Positions 1-8,841 of a DNA stretch of 64,000 nt are shown here, in pieces (the stretch's first letter is position 1; the number at the start of each line of letters is the position of its first letter). Origin of the DNA: PALSA-968 sp964387075 (GTDB taxonomy: Bacteria; Bacteroidota; Bacteroidia; B-17B0; Aurantibacillaceae); NCBI GenBank assembly GCA_964387075.1, contig CAYLVB010000002.1:504865-568864 (forward strand), given 5' to 3'. The notes beneath the pieces are model-generated. The model did no database searches. It saw only the letters and a list, made by a program, of their open reading frames with translations, and was not told the DNA's origin. The translations under genes and the position numbers were made by a program.

Positions 1-2724
1 CTCGTCAACCGTTATCTTATAATCAAAGCGATCGCCGTTACAGAATTTCTCAATGAGCAAATAATTTTCCAGCGTATTCACTTCTTCCTCCAGCGTAATG
101 GTGGTATTCCTCGAATTATCCAGTATTTGTCGCATCAATCTTGAGAATTTTGCCAAATAGTAACGTGCGGTCTGTTCGTTGTCGGCTCCTATCTGCGATT
201 GAATTGAATTAAGCGCGTTGAAGATAAAATGCGGGTTCATCTGTAAGCGCAGCGCTTTTTGTTCCAGCTCCACGATCTCTTTTTCCATCTGCAGTTTTTT
301 CTGTTCTTCCTGGGCTTTGGTTTTAATTCTATTCTCCCTCCACTTAAAAATAAAAGCAAGAATTCCCCCCGAAAATCCAACCAACAAAGCAATGAACCAC
401 CAGCGCAACCAAATGGGCGAGGAGATCGAGAATTTAAAAGTAACGGGCTCCGGGTTCCAAATACCATCTTCGTTACAGGCCTTTACCATAAAAGTATAAT
501 TTCCGGCGCTGAGATTCTGGTAAGTAGTGTTTTTTTGGTTCAATGCCGGCGACCAATCCTTATCCGCGCCTTCCAGCTTCCATTGATAGCGCACCGCATC
601 CGGGTTACTGAAATTAATAGCCAGGAAGTCAAAAGTGATGTGATTTTCGTTATGCGGTAGTTGTAAAGAAGAAACTTTGTTCCAGTCGCCCGCCAAGTTG
701 CCGTACTCTGTTTCTGCAATGGGTTTGTATTGCAAACGCACGCCGCTAATTGTGGTAATAGGCGGATTGACATTCTTCACCAGGTTGGCCGGATTGTATT
801 TTGAAAGTCCGTTGATAGTACCGAACCAAATGGTGCCGTCAGTATCGTTGAACACCGCGTTCTGGCAGGTCTCTATCCCGGTAAAACCTTCTCCTTTGCT
901 GTAATGTTTTATCTCGCCGATCTTTCTTTCCTTATCGAAGGAAATATGGTCAAGCCCGGTCTCTGTGCCCACAAATAAATTATTCTTGTTATCGGAGGTA
1001 AGCAAATAAATATTGGAGGAAGTCAACCCATTGGTGTGGTCATAACTTTTCACTTTATAATCTCCCTGGTAAAGAGGGAAAGAAGCAATTCCATAACCCG
1101 CGGTTCCGGCCCATAAGAATCCGTTTTTATCTTCGGTAAGACAACGAATAGAATTAGCAGGCAATCCATCTTTGATGGTGATCACCAGTTTCTGCACTTT
1201 GTCATTCTCCAGCATGCCAATGCCGTTGTTCTCGGTTCCGTACCAGATCCGCCCTTGTTTGTCGTAACACAAACAGGTCAGGCGATCGTGAAGTAATCCG
1301 TCAGCCGTTGTAAAATTGAGAAGTTTCAGTCTTCCTTCGTTGATCATCATTTTGTAAAGTCCGGTTCCGGCTGTTGCGATCCAGATATTCCCGTCTTTAT
1401 CTTTCACCATGCCACGGATGTATTTTTTTACGAGCCAGTCCACTTGTGCGAATTCGATCCCATTGTAGCTAAAAACTCCCTGGCCATCCGTACCAAAATA
1501 CAGGATACCGGAGTTGTCTTCACAGATGGCACGCGCTTTTACATCGGCAAAACCATTGGCGGCGCTGAAGAATTTGGAGCTGTCGAATAGACTCACTCCT
1601 TTATCGGAGGTTCCTACCCATAAGTTCTGTTTGCTGTCGCGATAAATGCTGTAGATATAATTTCCGGCCAGCTTTCCCGTAGTTTTATCGTAATGTGTGA
1701 ATTGCTTCCCGAAATAATTGCAAACTCCGCCACCTGAAGTGCCAAACCAGTAATTGCCGCTGTTATCCTGTACAATGCTGCGCACGTGGTTATTGCTCAG
1801 GCCTTCGCTTTCTTTTAACCAGGAGAAATTCTTTGACCCCAATTCATATTGGCAAACCCCGCTGTTCAGCGTAGCAAGCCAAACGCTGTTCTTGTTGTCA
1901 AAATAAATATCCAAAACCGTTTGCAGGTAAAGTTCCAGGTTGAGATCGATGCGATAGAATTTTTTCCAATTGTATACGTAAGCGCCGTCGCCGTAGGTTC
2001 CTATCCAGATGCTTCCGTTCTTGTCTTCTTTAATGCAGGTGATGGAATTGTTCACCCCGCTGTAGTGCACATAATCAAAGCTATTGCCTTTGTCGATGAT
2101 ACGGTACAAGCCTTTGCCGGTACCGAACCATATGTTCCCCTTTTTATCAATGTGTAAAGCGTTCACCACTTCATTTTTCAGGCCGAGTTGTTTATGCACA
2201 TGAATAAAGTTCTTCCCGTCGAAAAGCAAAACTCCCAAATTCGTGGCCAGCCATTTTCTTCCTTTCTTATCGAAATCAATTTCCTGTACCCAGACCTGCG
2301 CCGAGTCGCCTGCAACCGGGTAGTTCTTGAAGATATTTCCGTTGAAATGTGAGAGTCCGTTATTGGTACCTATCCACAAGTTGCTCTTCTCGTCTTCTTT
2401 GATCGAGAAAACATAATTATTGATGAGTCCGTCTTTTACGGTATAGGTTTTAAATTCGGTTCCGTCAAAACGCGTGATACCTCCGCCCCGCGTGCCCATC
2501 CATAAATAACCGCGGCTGTCCTGTAGCAAAGAGTAAACCTGTGATTGAGCTACGCCGTCCTTTACAGAGTAATTCTGGAAGTTGTATTGCTGGGAAAATA
2601 CATGTTGGCAGTAGAAAGTAAGCAGTAGGCAGTAAGCAAGTGACGAAACAACCCTACCTGGTAAGCGAATGGAAGACAAGCCGCCGACTAACCTAATAAC
2701 TATTAACGAATAACCCTCTTTCAC
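1..2724 (-). CDS. Two-component regulator propeller / LytS-type sensor histidine kinase (C-terminus cut by window edge)
   Basis: Read from the minus strand this is one open frame running off the left edge. After a signal peptide it shows about a dozen beta-propeller repeats of the IWxGT type (IWFGTGKGLY, IWIGTYGDGA, LWAGTAGYGI), then a Y_Y_Y domain, one membrane helix near 330-395 (WWFIALLVGF), a charged coiled coil, and the start of a LytS/YpdA-type kinase domain with the motif LQMNPHFIFNALNSI. The conserved His lies in MNPHF. The ATP-binding part is beyond the window. Such proteins sense periplasmic signals, often glycans, and normally pass phosphate to a LytTR regulator. No ATG fits the 5' end: GTG at 2724 lies 5 bp after a TAnnTTTG box, and TTG at 2679 is the alternative. 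The family call is firm; the ligand is unknown. Confidence 0.88.
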   Translation of the reverse strand, partial: MKEGYSLIVIRLVGGLSSIRLPGRVVSSLAYCLLLTFYCQHVFSQQYNFQNYSVKDGVAQSQVYSLLQDSRGYLWMGTRGGGITRFDGTEFKTYTVKDGLINNYVFSIKEDEKSNLWIGTNNGLSHFNGNIFKNYPVAGDSAQVWVQEIDFDKKGRKWLATNLGVLLFDGKNFIHVHKQLGLKNEVVNALHIDKKGNIWFGTGKGLYRIIDKGNSFDYVHYSGVNNSITCIKEDKNGSIWIGTYGDGAYVYNWKKFYRIDLNLELYLQTVLDIYFDNKNSVWLATLNSGVCQYELGSKNFSWLKESEGLSNNHVRSIVQDNSGNYWFGTSGGGVCNYFGKQFTHYDKTTGKLAGNYIYSIYRDSKQNLWVGTSDKGVSLFDSSKFFSAANGFADVKARAICEDNSGILYFGTDGQGVFSYNGIEFAQVDWLVKKYIRGMVKDKDGNIWIATAGTGLYKMMINEGRLKLLNFTTADGLLHDRLTCLCYDKQGRIWYGTENNGIGMLENDKVQKLVITIKDGLPANSIRCLTEDKNGFLWAGTAGYGIASFPLYQGDYKVKSYDHTNGLTSSNIYLLTSDNKNNLFVGTETGLDHISFDKERKIGEIKHYSKGEGFTGIETCQNAVFNDTDGTIWFGTINGLSKYNPANLVKNVNPPITTISGVRLQYKPIAETEYGNLAGDWNKVSSLQLPHNENHITFDFLAINFSNPDAVRYQWKLEGADKDWSPALNQKNTTYQNLSAGNYTFMVKACNEDGIWNPEPVTFKFSISSPIWLRWWFIALLVGFSGGILAFIFKWRENRIKTKAQEEQKKLQMEKEIVELEQKALRLQMNPHFIFNALNSIQSQIGADNEQTARYYLAKFSRLMRQILDNSRNTTITLEEEVNTLENYLLIEKFCNGDRFDYKITVDE
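2607..2639. repeat. Degenerate heptamer repeat (about 4.5 units) inside a signal-peptide coding region
   Basis: Units GGCAGTA, GAAAGTA, AGCAGTA, GGCAGTA and AGCAA follow one another without a gap. On the minus strand they encode the hydrophobic core LAYCLLLTFYCQ of the kinase signal peptide. Seven is not a multiple of three, so gain or loss of one unit would shift the frame. Confidence 0.7.
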
Positions 2725-2729
2725 TTGAT

Positions 2730-2737
2730 CAAAGGTA
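2730..2737 (-). promoter_or_regulatory. Bacteroidota -7 box for the propeller kinase
   Basis: The minus strand reads TACCTTTG, matching TAnnTTTG, 5 bp before the proposed GTG start. Transcription would begin at or next to the start codon, so the message may be nearly leaderless. It sits back-to-back with the pbpC box 66 bp away. Confidence 0.5.
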
Positions 2738-2802
2738 AAAAACGCTTTTCACCCAAAAGACCGCGAATAATAAAAGGGCCAAAATAGCCCTGAAATCCAC
2801 CC

Positions 2803-2810
2803 TACCTTTG
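2803..2810 (+). promoter_or_regulatory. Bacteroidota -7 box for pbpC
   Basis: TACCTTTG lies 11 bp before the ATG at 2822 and matches TAnnTTTG. A clear -33 TTG at the usual distance is not seen. The short leader leaves no room for a Shine-Dalgarno site, which is common in this phylum. Confidence 0.55.
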
Positions 2811-2821
2811 AGTAGAAAACC

Positions 2822-5218
2822 ATGAAAAAGGCCTTCCCAACCTTTAAAAAGTACAAAAAGCCTCTAAAAATAGGCGCTAAGTGGCTGACTTTGGCCTCAT
2901 TGGTACTTTTCACCGTATGGTACATCAACTGCCTGCCCGAAGAACTTTTTAAAGACAGCACTTCTACCGTATTGTTTGATAAGGACGGGAATCTGTTAGG
3001 CGCGAAGATCGCGGCCGATGGACAGTGGAGGTTTAGTGCGTGCAAAACGGTCCCGAAAAAATTCGAACAATGTTTGATACAATTTGAGGACCGCGATTTT
3101 TATTCGCACCCCGGAATAAGCGCGAAAGGAATTGGACGTGCCATTGTGCAGAATGCCAAAAGCCAAAGAGTGGTGAGCGGGGGCAGTACGCTTACCATGC
3201 AACTGGCGCGCATCATGAGAAAGAATCCGCCAAGAACTGTGACAGAAAAAGTGGTTGAGATGCTTTTGGCAACACGGATGGAAATTAAGTACAGCAAAAA
3301 GGAGCTTCTGAACTACTACGCTTCGCATGCTCCTTATGGAAATAATGTAGTTGGACTCGAAGCTGCGGCCTGGCGTTATTTTGGGAGGAATTCTGAGAAA
3401 TTGAGCTGGGCCGAGAGCGCTACTTTGGCGGTATTGCCGAATGCGCCCGGCTTAATTTATCCCGGAAAAAATCATAAACGGCTTTTGGAAAAGCGCAACC
3501 GCTTATTGAAACGTTTGTATGAGATCAAAACCATTGATGAAACAACCTATCAATTGTCACTGGAAGAACCTTTGCCCGATAAACCGCTGCCCCTCCCGCA
3601 AAAAGCGCCGCATTTGCTTTCGAGGTTGATCAAAGAAGGCTATCGCGGACAAACCATTCATTGTACGCTTGACCAGAACCTACAGGAAAAGACGACGGAA
3701 CTCCTGCAGGCGCACAGCAATTTTTTGCAGGAGAACAAAATTTACAATGGCGCGGTGGTGATCACCTCGGTGAAAAGCGGGAAGATACTTGCTTATGTGG
3801 GAAATACTAAAACAGAAGATGTAGATAACAGTAAAGATGTGGATTGTATCAATGCTCCCAGGAGTACGGGAAGTATTTTAAAACCTTTTTTGTACGCAAA
3901 GTGCATGGAAGATGGCATCATCACTCCCGGTATGCTGGTGCAGGATATTCCTACACAGTTCGGAAGTTTTTCTCCGAAGAACTTTACGCAGCAATATGAT
4001 GGAGCTGTTCCCGTGAACAAAGCCCTGGCGCGAAGCCTCAACATACCCATGGTACGTTTGCTTAATGAATATGGTCTTGAGAAATTTCACCGCGATCTGA
4101 AAAATTATGGAATTACTACCTTGAACAGACCGGCTACGCATTATGGTTTGTCGCTCATACTTGGCGGAGCGGAGGCGAAACTATTTGATCTAAGCAAGGC
4201 GTATACACAAATGGCCCAGGAGCTGAAGGGGGGAGAAAAAAAGGAGATTATTCTTGTGCATCAGGAAACAAAACAAAAGACAAGGACCGTTACGCAAAGA
4301 GCACGAAATAAAAAGCCCGAAATAATACATCAAACGGACCGCGCCTGCATTTACTCCACTTTTGAAGCGATGGTGGACGTAAACCGCCCGGACGAGGATG
4401 GCAATTGGCGGGCATTTTCTTCTTCGCAAAAAATAGCCTGGAAAACAGGGACCAGTTTTGGTTTCAGGGATGCCTGGGCCATTGGTGTGACTCCCGATTA
4501 CGTGGTTGCGGTTTGGATCGGAAATGCTGATGGAGAAGGAAGGCCTGGCTTGACCGGAATAAAAGCCGCGGCTCCCTTGTTGTTTGATGTTTTCTCGCAG
4601 CTGCCCAAATCGCAGAGCTGGTTCAATGCGCCAAAGCAGGATATGAGCCGGGTTGCCATTTGCCGGGAGAGCGGTCACCGCGCATCCGATCTTTGTGAAA
4701 AAGCGGATACGGTTTGGATACCTAAAACATCTTTGAATACAACGGCTTGTCCTTATCATCAAACCATTCACTTAACAAAAGACGGAAGATGGCGTGTTGA
4801 TAGTGAATGTGAGAATGTTTACAACATGAAACACAGCACCTGGTTTGTGTTGCCTCCCTTGGTAGAGAAATATTATAAGTTCAATCATCCAAACTACAAA
4901 ATACTTCCCGATTATAAGCCGGAATGCCTGGCAAAGATCATGGATCGTTCTATCGCTGTGGTGTATCCAAAGGCCGGCAGCAAGATCTATGTACCGGTAG
5001 AGATCGATGGAAAGACCGGGAAAACAGTTTTTGAAATAACGCATCGCAATATCAATACAAAGGTGTATTGGCATCTCGATGAGAATTTTATTGGCGAGAC
5101 CAAAGAGATCCACCAGATGGCGCTGAATCCCACAATTGGAAAACACAAACTTACCCTGGTGGATGAGAACGGCATCGTGGTTGCCGTGAAATTCGAGGCG
5201 ATCGGGAAGAACCCTTGA
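2822..5218 (+). CDS. pbpC: Penicillin-binding protein 1C (bifunctional transglycosylase/transpeptidase)
   Basis: A 798-residue class A PBP that polymerises and cross-links peptidoglycan on the periplasmic face. A cytoplasmic KK-rich start is followed by a membrane anchor (about 20-36). The GT51 glycosyltransferase domain carries EDRDFYSHPGI (catalytic Glu at 89) and GGSTLTMQLAR. The transpeptidase domain has SxxK at Ser351 (SILK), SLN, and KTGTS at 541. The last ~130 residues match the position and size of the BiPBP_C domain that marks PBP1C. In proteobacteria pbpC usually follows an alpha-2-macroglobulin gene; none is present here. Length and motif order are normal, so the enzyme should be active. 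Confidence 0.95.
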   Translation: MKKAFPTFKKYKKPLKIGAKWLTLASLVLFTVWYINCLPEELFKDSTSTVLFDKDGNLLGAKIAADGQWRFSACKTVPKKFEQCLIQFEDRDFYSHPGISAKGIGRAIVQNAKSQRVVSGGSTLTMQLARIMRKNPPRTVTEKVVEMLLATRMEIKYSKKELLNYYASHAPYGNNVVGLEAAAWRYFGRNSEKLSWAESATLAVLPNAPGLIYPGKNHKRLLEKRNRLLKRLYEIKTIDETTYQLSLEEPLPDKPLPLPQKAPHLLSRLIKEGYRGQTIHCTLDQNLQEKTTELLQAHSNFLQENKIYNGAVVITSVKSGKILAYVGNTKTEDVDNSKDVDCINAPRSTGSILKPFLYAKCMEDGIITPGMLVQDIPTQFGSFSPKNFTQQYDGAVPVNKALARSLNIPMVRLLNEYGLEKFHRDLKNYGITTLNRPATHYGLSLILGGAEAKLFDLSKAYTQMAQELKGGEKKEIILVHQETKQKTRTVTQRARNKKPEIIHQTDRACIYSTFEAMVDVNRPDEDGNWRAFSSSQKIAWKTGTSFGFRDAWAIGVTPDYVVAVWIGNADGEGRPGLTGIKAAAPLLFDVFSQLPKSQSWFNAPKQDMSRVAICRESGHRASDLCEKADTVWIPKTSLNTTACPYHQTIHLTKDGRWRVDSECENVYNMKHSTWFVLPPLVEKYYKFNHPNYKILPDYKPECLAKIMDRSIAVVYPKAGSKIYVPVEIDGKTGKTVFEITHRNINTKVYWHLDENFIGETKEIHQMALNPTIGKHKLTLVDENGIVVAVKFEAIGKNP

Positions 5219-5282
5219 ATTCAGGTAAACAACCTAGGGTAAATACGGTTAAATACCTAGTTACCAACCTTTCCTTAGCATT

Positions 5283-5290
5283 TAGTTTTG
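5283..5290 (+). promoter_or_regulatory. -7 box for the SPOR-like gene
   Basis: TAGTTTTG fits TAnnTTTG and lies 19 bp before the GTG start at 5310. It makes separate transcription from pbpC (91 bp upstream) likely. Confidence 0.45.
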
Positions 5291-5309
5291 TCCCTCAAAT
5301 CCTGATCCC

Positions 5310-5747
5310 GTGAAAAAATATACTTTGATCTTTCTCGCCCTGTTTGTAACCGGGGTTTCTATGAATGGTATGGCCGTGAAATGCGAAAATGCCATATCTT
5401 TTGTAAGGAATAAGGGTAAAAAGAAGCATATTGAGAATAACGAATTACCTCCGGCGCATAAAGGGATGAAGGAATTGGTCTTTGTAGTTCAACTTGCCGA
5501 GAACACCGAGCCTGATTCCGAGATCGCAAAGCTTGCCTCTCATATTGGGGGCATACGAAAGATAGTATTAGCAGATGGGGTCACGCGGTATATCGCGGGT
5601 TGTGAGTTTCACTCGCTCGAAAAAGCGCAATTCCATTTAGGAAAAGTAAAGGCGGTTTTACATAAGAATGTTCGCCTGGTTAGCGCCTTCCGGGGAAAGA
5701 AAATCACTTTAGAGGAATTAGAGAAGAAGGGCTTTTTAAAAGCATAA
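5310..5747 (+). CDS. Small secreted SPOR-like protein
   Basis: 145 residues with a GTG start and a signal peptide (MKKYTLIFLALFVTGVSMNG). The mature part (about 55-140) follows the Bacteroidota SPOR-like pattern: FVVQLAENT, then GVTRYIAGCEF, a helix with EKAQF, and a final strand VRLVSAFRGKKITLEEL. SPOR domains bind denuded peptidoglycan glycan strands at division sites. A role near pbpC in the cell wall would fit, but it is inferred from position only. The match is by eye and the domain is short, so a different alpha/beta fold remains possible. Confidence 0.6.
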   Translation: MKKYTLIFLALFVTGVSMNGMAVKCENAISFVRNKGKKKHIENNELPPAHKGMKELVFVVQLAENTEPDSEIAKLASHIGGIRKIVLADGVTRYIAGCEFHSLEKAQFHLGKVKAVLHKNVRLVSAFRGKKITLEELEKKGFLKA

Positions 5748-6062
5748 TGCATTATCCTCCTGGATGAGCCGTATTTCTTTGGTAACCATAGATGGTTCGG
5801 CCGGTTCTCTTATACCACAGGGGTAAGGAACCGGTCTTTCTTTTTGTAGTCGTGTGTACTACAAAAAAAGTAAAAGCCGCATGATTGTCGCGCTCCCGGT
5901 AATTGGGGTTCTTTGCCATAGATAAAATGAAAACTCAACGGGACATAAAATCAACACAACGAGCGGGATATACGGTAAACATCGTAGTTAAATAGGGTGA
6001 TATACTGATGGAACGAAGACTTAAACAATAATATTTTAGCACAAAAAAAATTACAATACTTT
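5748..6062. other. Intergenic region
   Basis: This 315-bp gap holds the terminator at 5799-5846. Beyond it the DNA is AT-rich with no reading frame that looks coding, and no riboswitch or promoter box that I can support. Confidence 0.6.
5799..5846 (+). terminator. Rho-independent terminator after the SPOR-like gene
   Basis: GGCCGGTTC (5799-5807) pairs with GAACCGGTC (5828-5836) with one G-U pair, and the stem can extend inward through TTATACC/GGGTAA. It is followed by TTTCTTTTTG. Confidence 0.8.
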
Positions 6063-8276
6063 ATGGTCAAAAAAATCACTCTTGCTATAATTTTGTCACT
6101 GCCTTTTTTAAATGACGCGTGTGCGCAAACTTTAAATACATGGATAGGAATCACGGCTTCCTGGGGTACAGCAACGAACTGGTCTTTGGGCCATGTGCCA
6201 ACTACCGTTGAGATCGCGCTTTTTGATGGAAGTTCAACGGTAAATTGTAATATGGACGTTGGTAGCTACGGAGTTCAAACGACAAATTATCTCGGGGGGC
6301 TTTGGATGAAAGCTGCTTATACAGGAACCGTAAGCCATACAGTAAGCGGGCCTTGGTTTATTGGTAATGGTGCCAGTGTAGGTACCGGGTGGCCCATCCG
6401 TATAGAGGGTGGTACGCTGATGTGTTCTTCTTCCGGGCAAAGAGTCGTTTTTTGCTCTTCCCTCATCTTAAATGGAGGTATAATAAATGGTAGTGCCAGT
6501 GATTTCAGGACGTTTGGTGATTCGGTAATGGTACAATCAGGCACGATCATACTTACCAACTTTTTGTGGCGGATGTTCCCGCAGCATAGCAGTGTGAACA
6601 ATGCCGTCTTCAGCTATACGGGAGGAACCATCAGTCATACGGGTGCAGGTGAATTCCGTATTTTTTCTCCCACAACCAATTCCCGTTTAACGGATGTACA
6701 GGGGCTGGACCTCAATTTGTATGACTTCGCAATATTTGCCAATTCCACTTCCAATCCTTCCAGGGTGCGCTTTAATGGGCAGAATATCAATGTGGCCAAT
6801 TCGGTAACATCTATTGGAAGCAATAATGTCACGTTAAACCTTGATGCTACCGCAGCTACCACGATCAATGTTACCCAGCATCTTACTGTCCTTGGCGGAG
6901 GCGGCAGCCAGATGGTGAACTTAAATAGCCCGATCACTATTAAGGTGGGGGGTAATATTACAGCAAGCGGAACATTCAGCACTACCGCCAGCCTAGGTAA
7001 CGGACAGATCGAAGTGAACGGAACCGGTTCTCAAACTATAAATTCCAGTGCATGGGCACTTCCTTCCTTAAGGATCAATAAAGCTTCGGGTTTACTTATT
7101 ATGGGGAGCAATAACGCAGTAAATAACACGCTGGAAATGGTTACAAGTACACTCACAGATCTTGCCGGCTATACTTTGACGCTTGGAACTTCAGCCGCGT
7201 CACCCGGAACATTAAGCAGGACAAACGGATGGATGTACGGGGGAACTTTTAAACGCTGGCTGGGCACTACTGCCATTGCAGTAACTTCTTCGGCGGCTTT
7301 ATTCCCCGTGGGAAGTTCTTCGGACTATTGTCCATTTCGTCTGGGCTACGCGGCTAACCTCACAACAGGAGGTACCGTCAGTGTAAACTTTACTTATGTA
7401 CCAGGAACGAGCCCGGCGGGCTGGATTGATTTCAGTTGGTCCTCAAATACGGTATCTTACGTGACAAATTCAACCTGGAACGTAACGCAAAGCCCTTCTC
7501 TTACGCCTGCAGCCAACAGTTATATTTTAAGATATGGTGGGGGGACCACCTCTTTTGGAACGAATAGTCTGAATGATATTGCCGCCGAACATTCAGTCGG
7601 ATCGATCGGAACCTATACCACCTCTACCAACAATGAAGTCAGTTACGAAGTGAACCGGACCACCGTGAATGATTTTTTAAGTGGATATAATTTCAAGATA
7701 GGAACGCGAGACGAGGTAGGGTCTTCCTTGCCCATTACACTTGTTGATTTTAACGCTACCCTCCAGGAAAAAAGGGTTAAACTTACCTGGCAAACAGCCA
7801 GCGAACTCATGAACAAATGGTTTGTTGTAGAGAGGTCGCGAGATGGCATCGATTATGCGGCAATAGATACCATCGCAGGCGCCGGGAACAGTCAGTTGTT
7901 CCTGGCATACATAGCCTACGATGAGTCCCCGCAGCAAGGAATAAACTATTATCGCCTGAAGCAGATAGATCAAAATGGTTCTTTTACTTTTTCCGACATT
8001 GCAACTATTTCCCTCGATATCGGCGCTGAAACCTTCTATCCGAACCCGGCTCAAACAGAAGGCTATATTGCTGTACATGTATCGGAGGAAACGGAGTTAA
8101 CGATAGAGATCTTAACGACCGATGGAAAAACGGTACAGATGCAGAAACGGGTAGTGCAGGAAGGTTCCTCCAACGTGATGATCGATGTGCGTGAGCTTCC
8201 CGCTTCGATATTTATCCTGAAAATATTCTCTCAGAATGGAATTATTAACCTGGTCAGTAAATTTTCGAAATCATGA
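6063..8276 (+). CDS. Secreted beta-rich protein with T9SS type A sorting domain
   Basis: 737 residues. A signal peptide ends near NDACAQ. A long Ser/Thr/Gly/Asn-rich body (about 25-550) is made of short beta repeats like those of parallel-helix surface proteins. A linker follows that recurs in this phylum (ITLVDFNATL, KVKLTWQTASE-like, WFVVERSRDG, YYRLKQIDQNG). The end is a sorting domain with FYPNPA and a Lys/Ser-rich terminus. The protein should cross the inner membrane by Sec and the outer membrane by T9SS, with the C-terminus cut off on export. No catalytic motif is visible, so it may be structural or adhesive. It overlaps the next gene by ATGA. Confidence 0.82.
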   Translation: MVKKITLAIILSLPFLNDACAQTLNTWIGITASWGTATNWSLGHVPTTVEIALFDGSSTVNCNMDVGSYGVQTTNYLGGLWMKAAYTGTVSHTVSGPWFIGNGASVGTGWPIRIEGGTLMCSSSGQRVVFCSSLILNGGIINGSASDFRTFGDSVMVQSGTIILTNFLWRMFPQHSSVNNAVFSYTGGTISHTGAGEFRIFSPTTNSRLTDVQGLDLNLYDFAIFANSTSNPSRVRFNGQNINVANSVTSIGSNNVTLNLDATAATTINVTQHLTVLGGGGSQMVNLNSPITIKVGGNITASGTFSTTASLGNGQIEVNGTGSQTINSSAWALPSLRINKASGLLIMGSNNAVNNTLEMVTSTLTDLAGYTLTLGTSAASPGTLSRTNGWMYGGTFKRWLGTTAIAVTSSAALFPVGSSSDYCPFRLGYAANLTTGGTVSVNFTYVPGTSPAGWIDFSWSSNTVSYVTNSTWNVTQSPSLTPAANSYILRYGGGTTSFGTNSLNDIAAEHSVGSIGTYTTSTNNEVSYEVNRTTVNDFLSGYNFKIGTRDEVGSSLPITLVDFNATLQEKRVKLTWQTASELMNKWFVVERSRDGIDYAAIDTIAGAGNSQLFLAYIAYDESPQQGINYYRLKQIDQNGSFTFSDIATISLDIGAETFYPNPAQTEGYIAVHVSEETELTIEILTTDGKTVQMQKRVVQEGSSNVMIDVRELPASIFILKIFSQNGIINLVSKFSKS

Positions 8277-8785
8277 GCCCGCTTAATAAGAAAGTGTATG
8301 CCGCTACTTTACTGGTCCTGACCACAGGAATGATCTTTTTGACAGGCTGTTCCGGCAGTCAAAAACTGGCAGAACCCGGAAGTTCCGTTAAACTCAATTA
8401 TGATATCCTGTTAGGCCCCGGAACCTGTATCCTGAAGCAGTTCCAGGGTACGAGCGTAAATAATAAATTCTATCTTAATTGGGTTGTGCTTAGCAATACC
8501 GAAGGTTTTATCTTTCAGCTTGAGCAGTCAGCTGATGGAAGAAGATTTGAGCCTTGTTATGTCCGTAAAGGTATGTCGTCGCCTAACAGTTCAACCCCTG
8601 TACTATATTGTGTGGTAGACAGCATGGCCATGGGCGAAATTGTCTTTTTCAGGATCAAGGCTATCCCAGAGGATTTTTATATGTCGAAAACCATAAAACA
8701 GGATCATAACGAGATATTCTCGGCCTCTACCATTTGTCTTCGACGCAATTTACGTTCGCGTACTTATAGTCTCTCCAGTAATTGA
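8273..8785 (+). CDS. Lipoprotein of unknown function
   Basis: 170 residues. The N-terminus is a lipoprotein signal with lipobox LTGC (Cys about 26). The middle (NNKFYLNWVVLSN, FQLEQSADGRRF) resembles the linker of the upstream T9SS protein, where a phrase ending in ERSRDGIDY occupies the same place. The two genes overlap by 4 bp and are probably cotranslated. I do not recognise a named family. A partner or tether for the upstream exported protein is a guess from the overlap and the shared motif. Confidence 0.7.
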   Translation: MSPLNKKVYAATLLVLTTGMIFLTGCSGSQKLAEPGSSVKLNYDILLGPGTCILKQFQGTSVNNKFYLNWVVLSNTEGFIFQLEQSADGRRFEPCYVRKGMSSPNSSTPVLYCVVDSMAMGEIVFFRIKAIPEDFYMSKTIKQDHNEIFSASTICLRRNLRSRTYSLSSN

Positions 8786-8815
8786 ACCGGCTGAGGGGCA
8801 CCCGAAAAAAATAAT

Positions 8816-8823
8816 TATCTTTA
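8816..8823 (+). promoter_or_regulatory. Possible -7 box for the TPR kinase
   Basis: TATCTTTA differs by one base from TAnnTTTG and lies 18 bp before the ATG at 8842. No -33 TTG at the normal spacing was found. Confidence 0.3.
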
Positions 8824-8841
8824 AGCGGAGATAAATTCACT

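Noticed and set aside
4190..4771. 193-codon minus-strand frame inside pbpC
   Set aside because: Opposite the transpeptidase domain of pbpC; codon pattern follows the sense gene.
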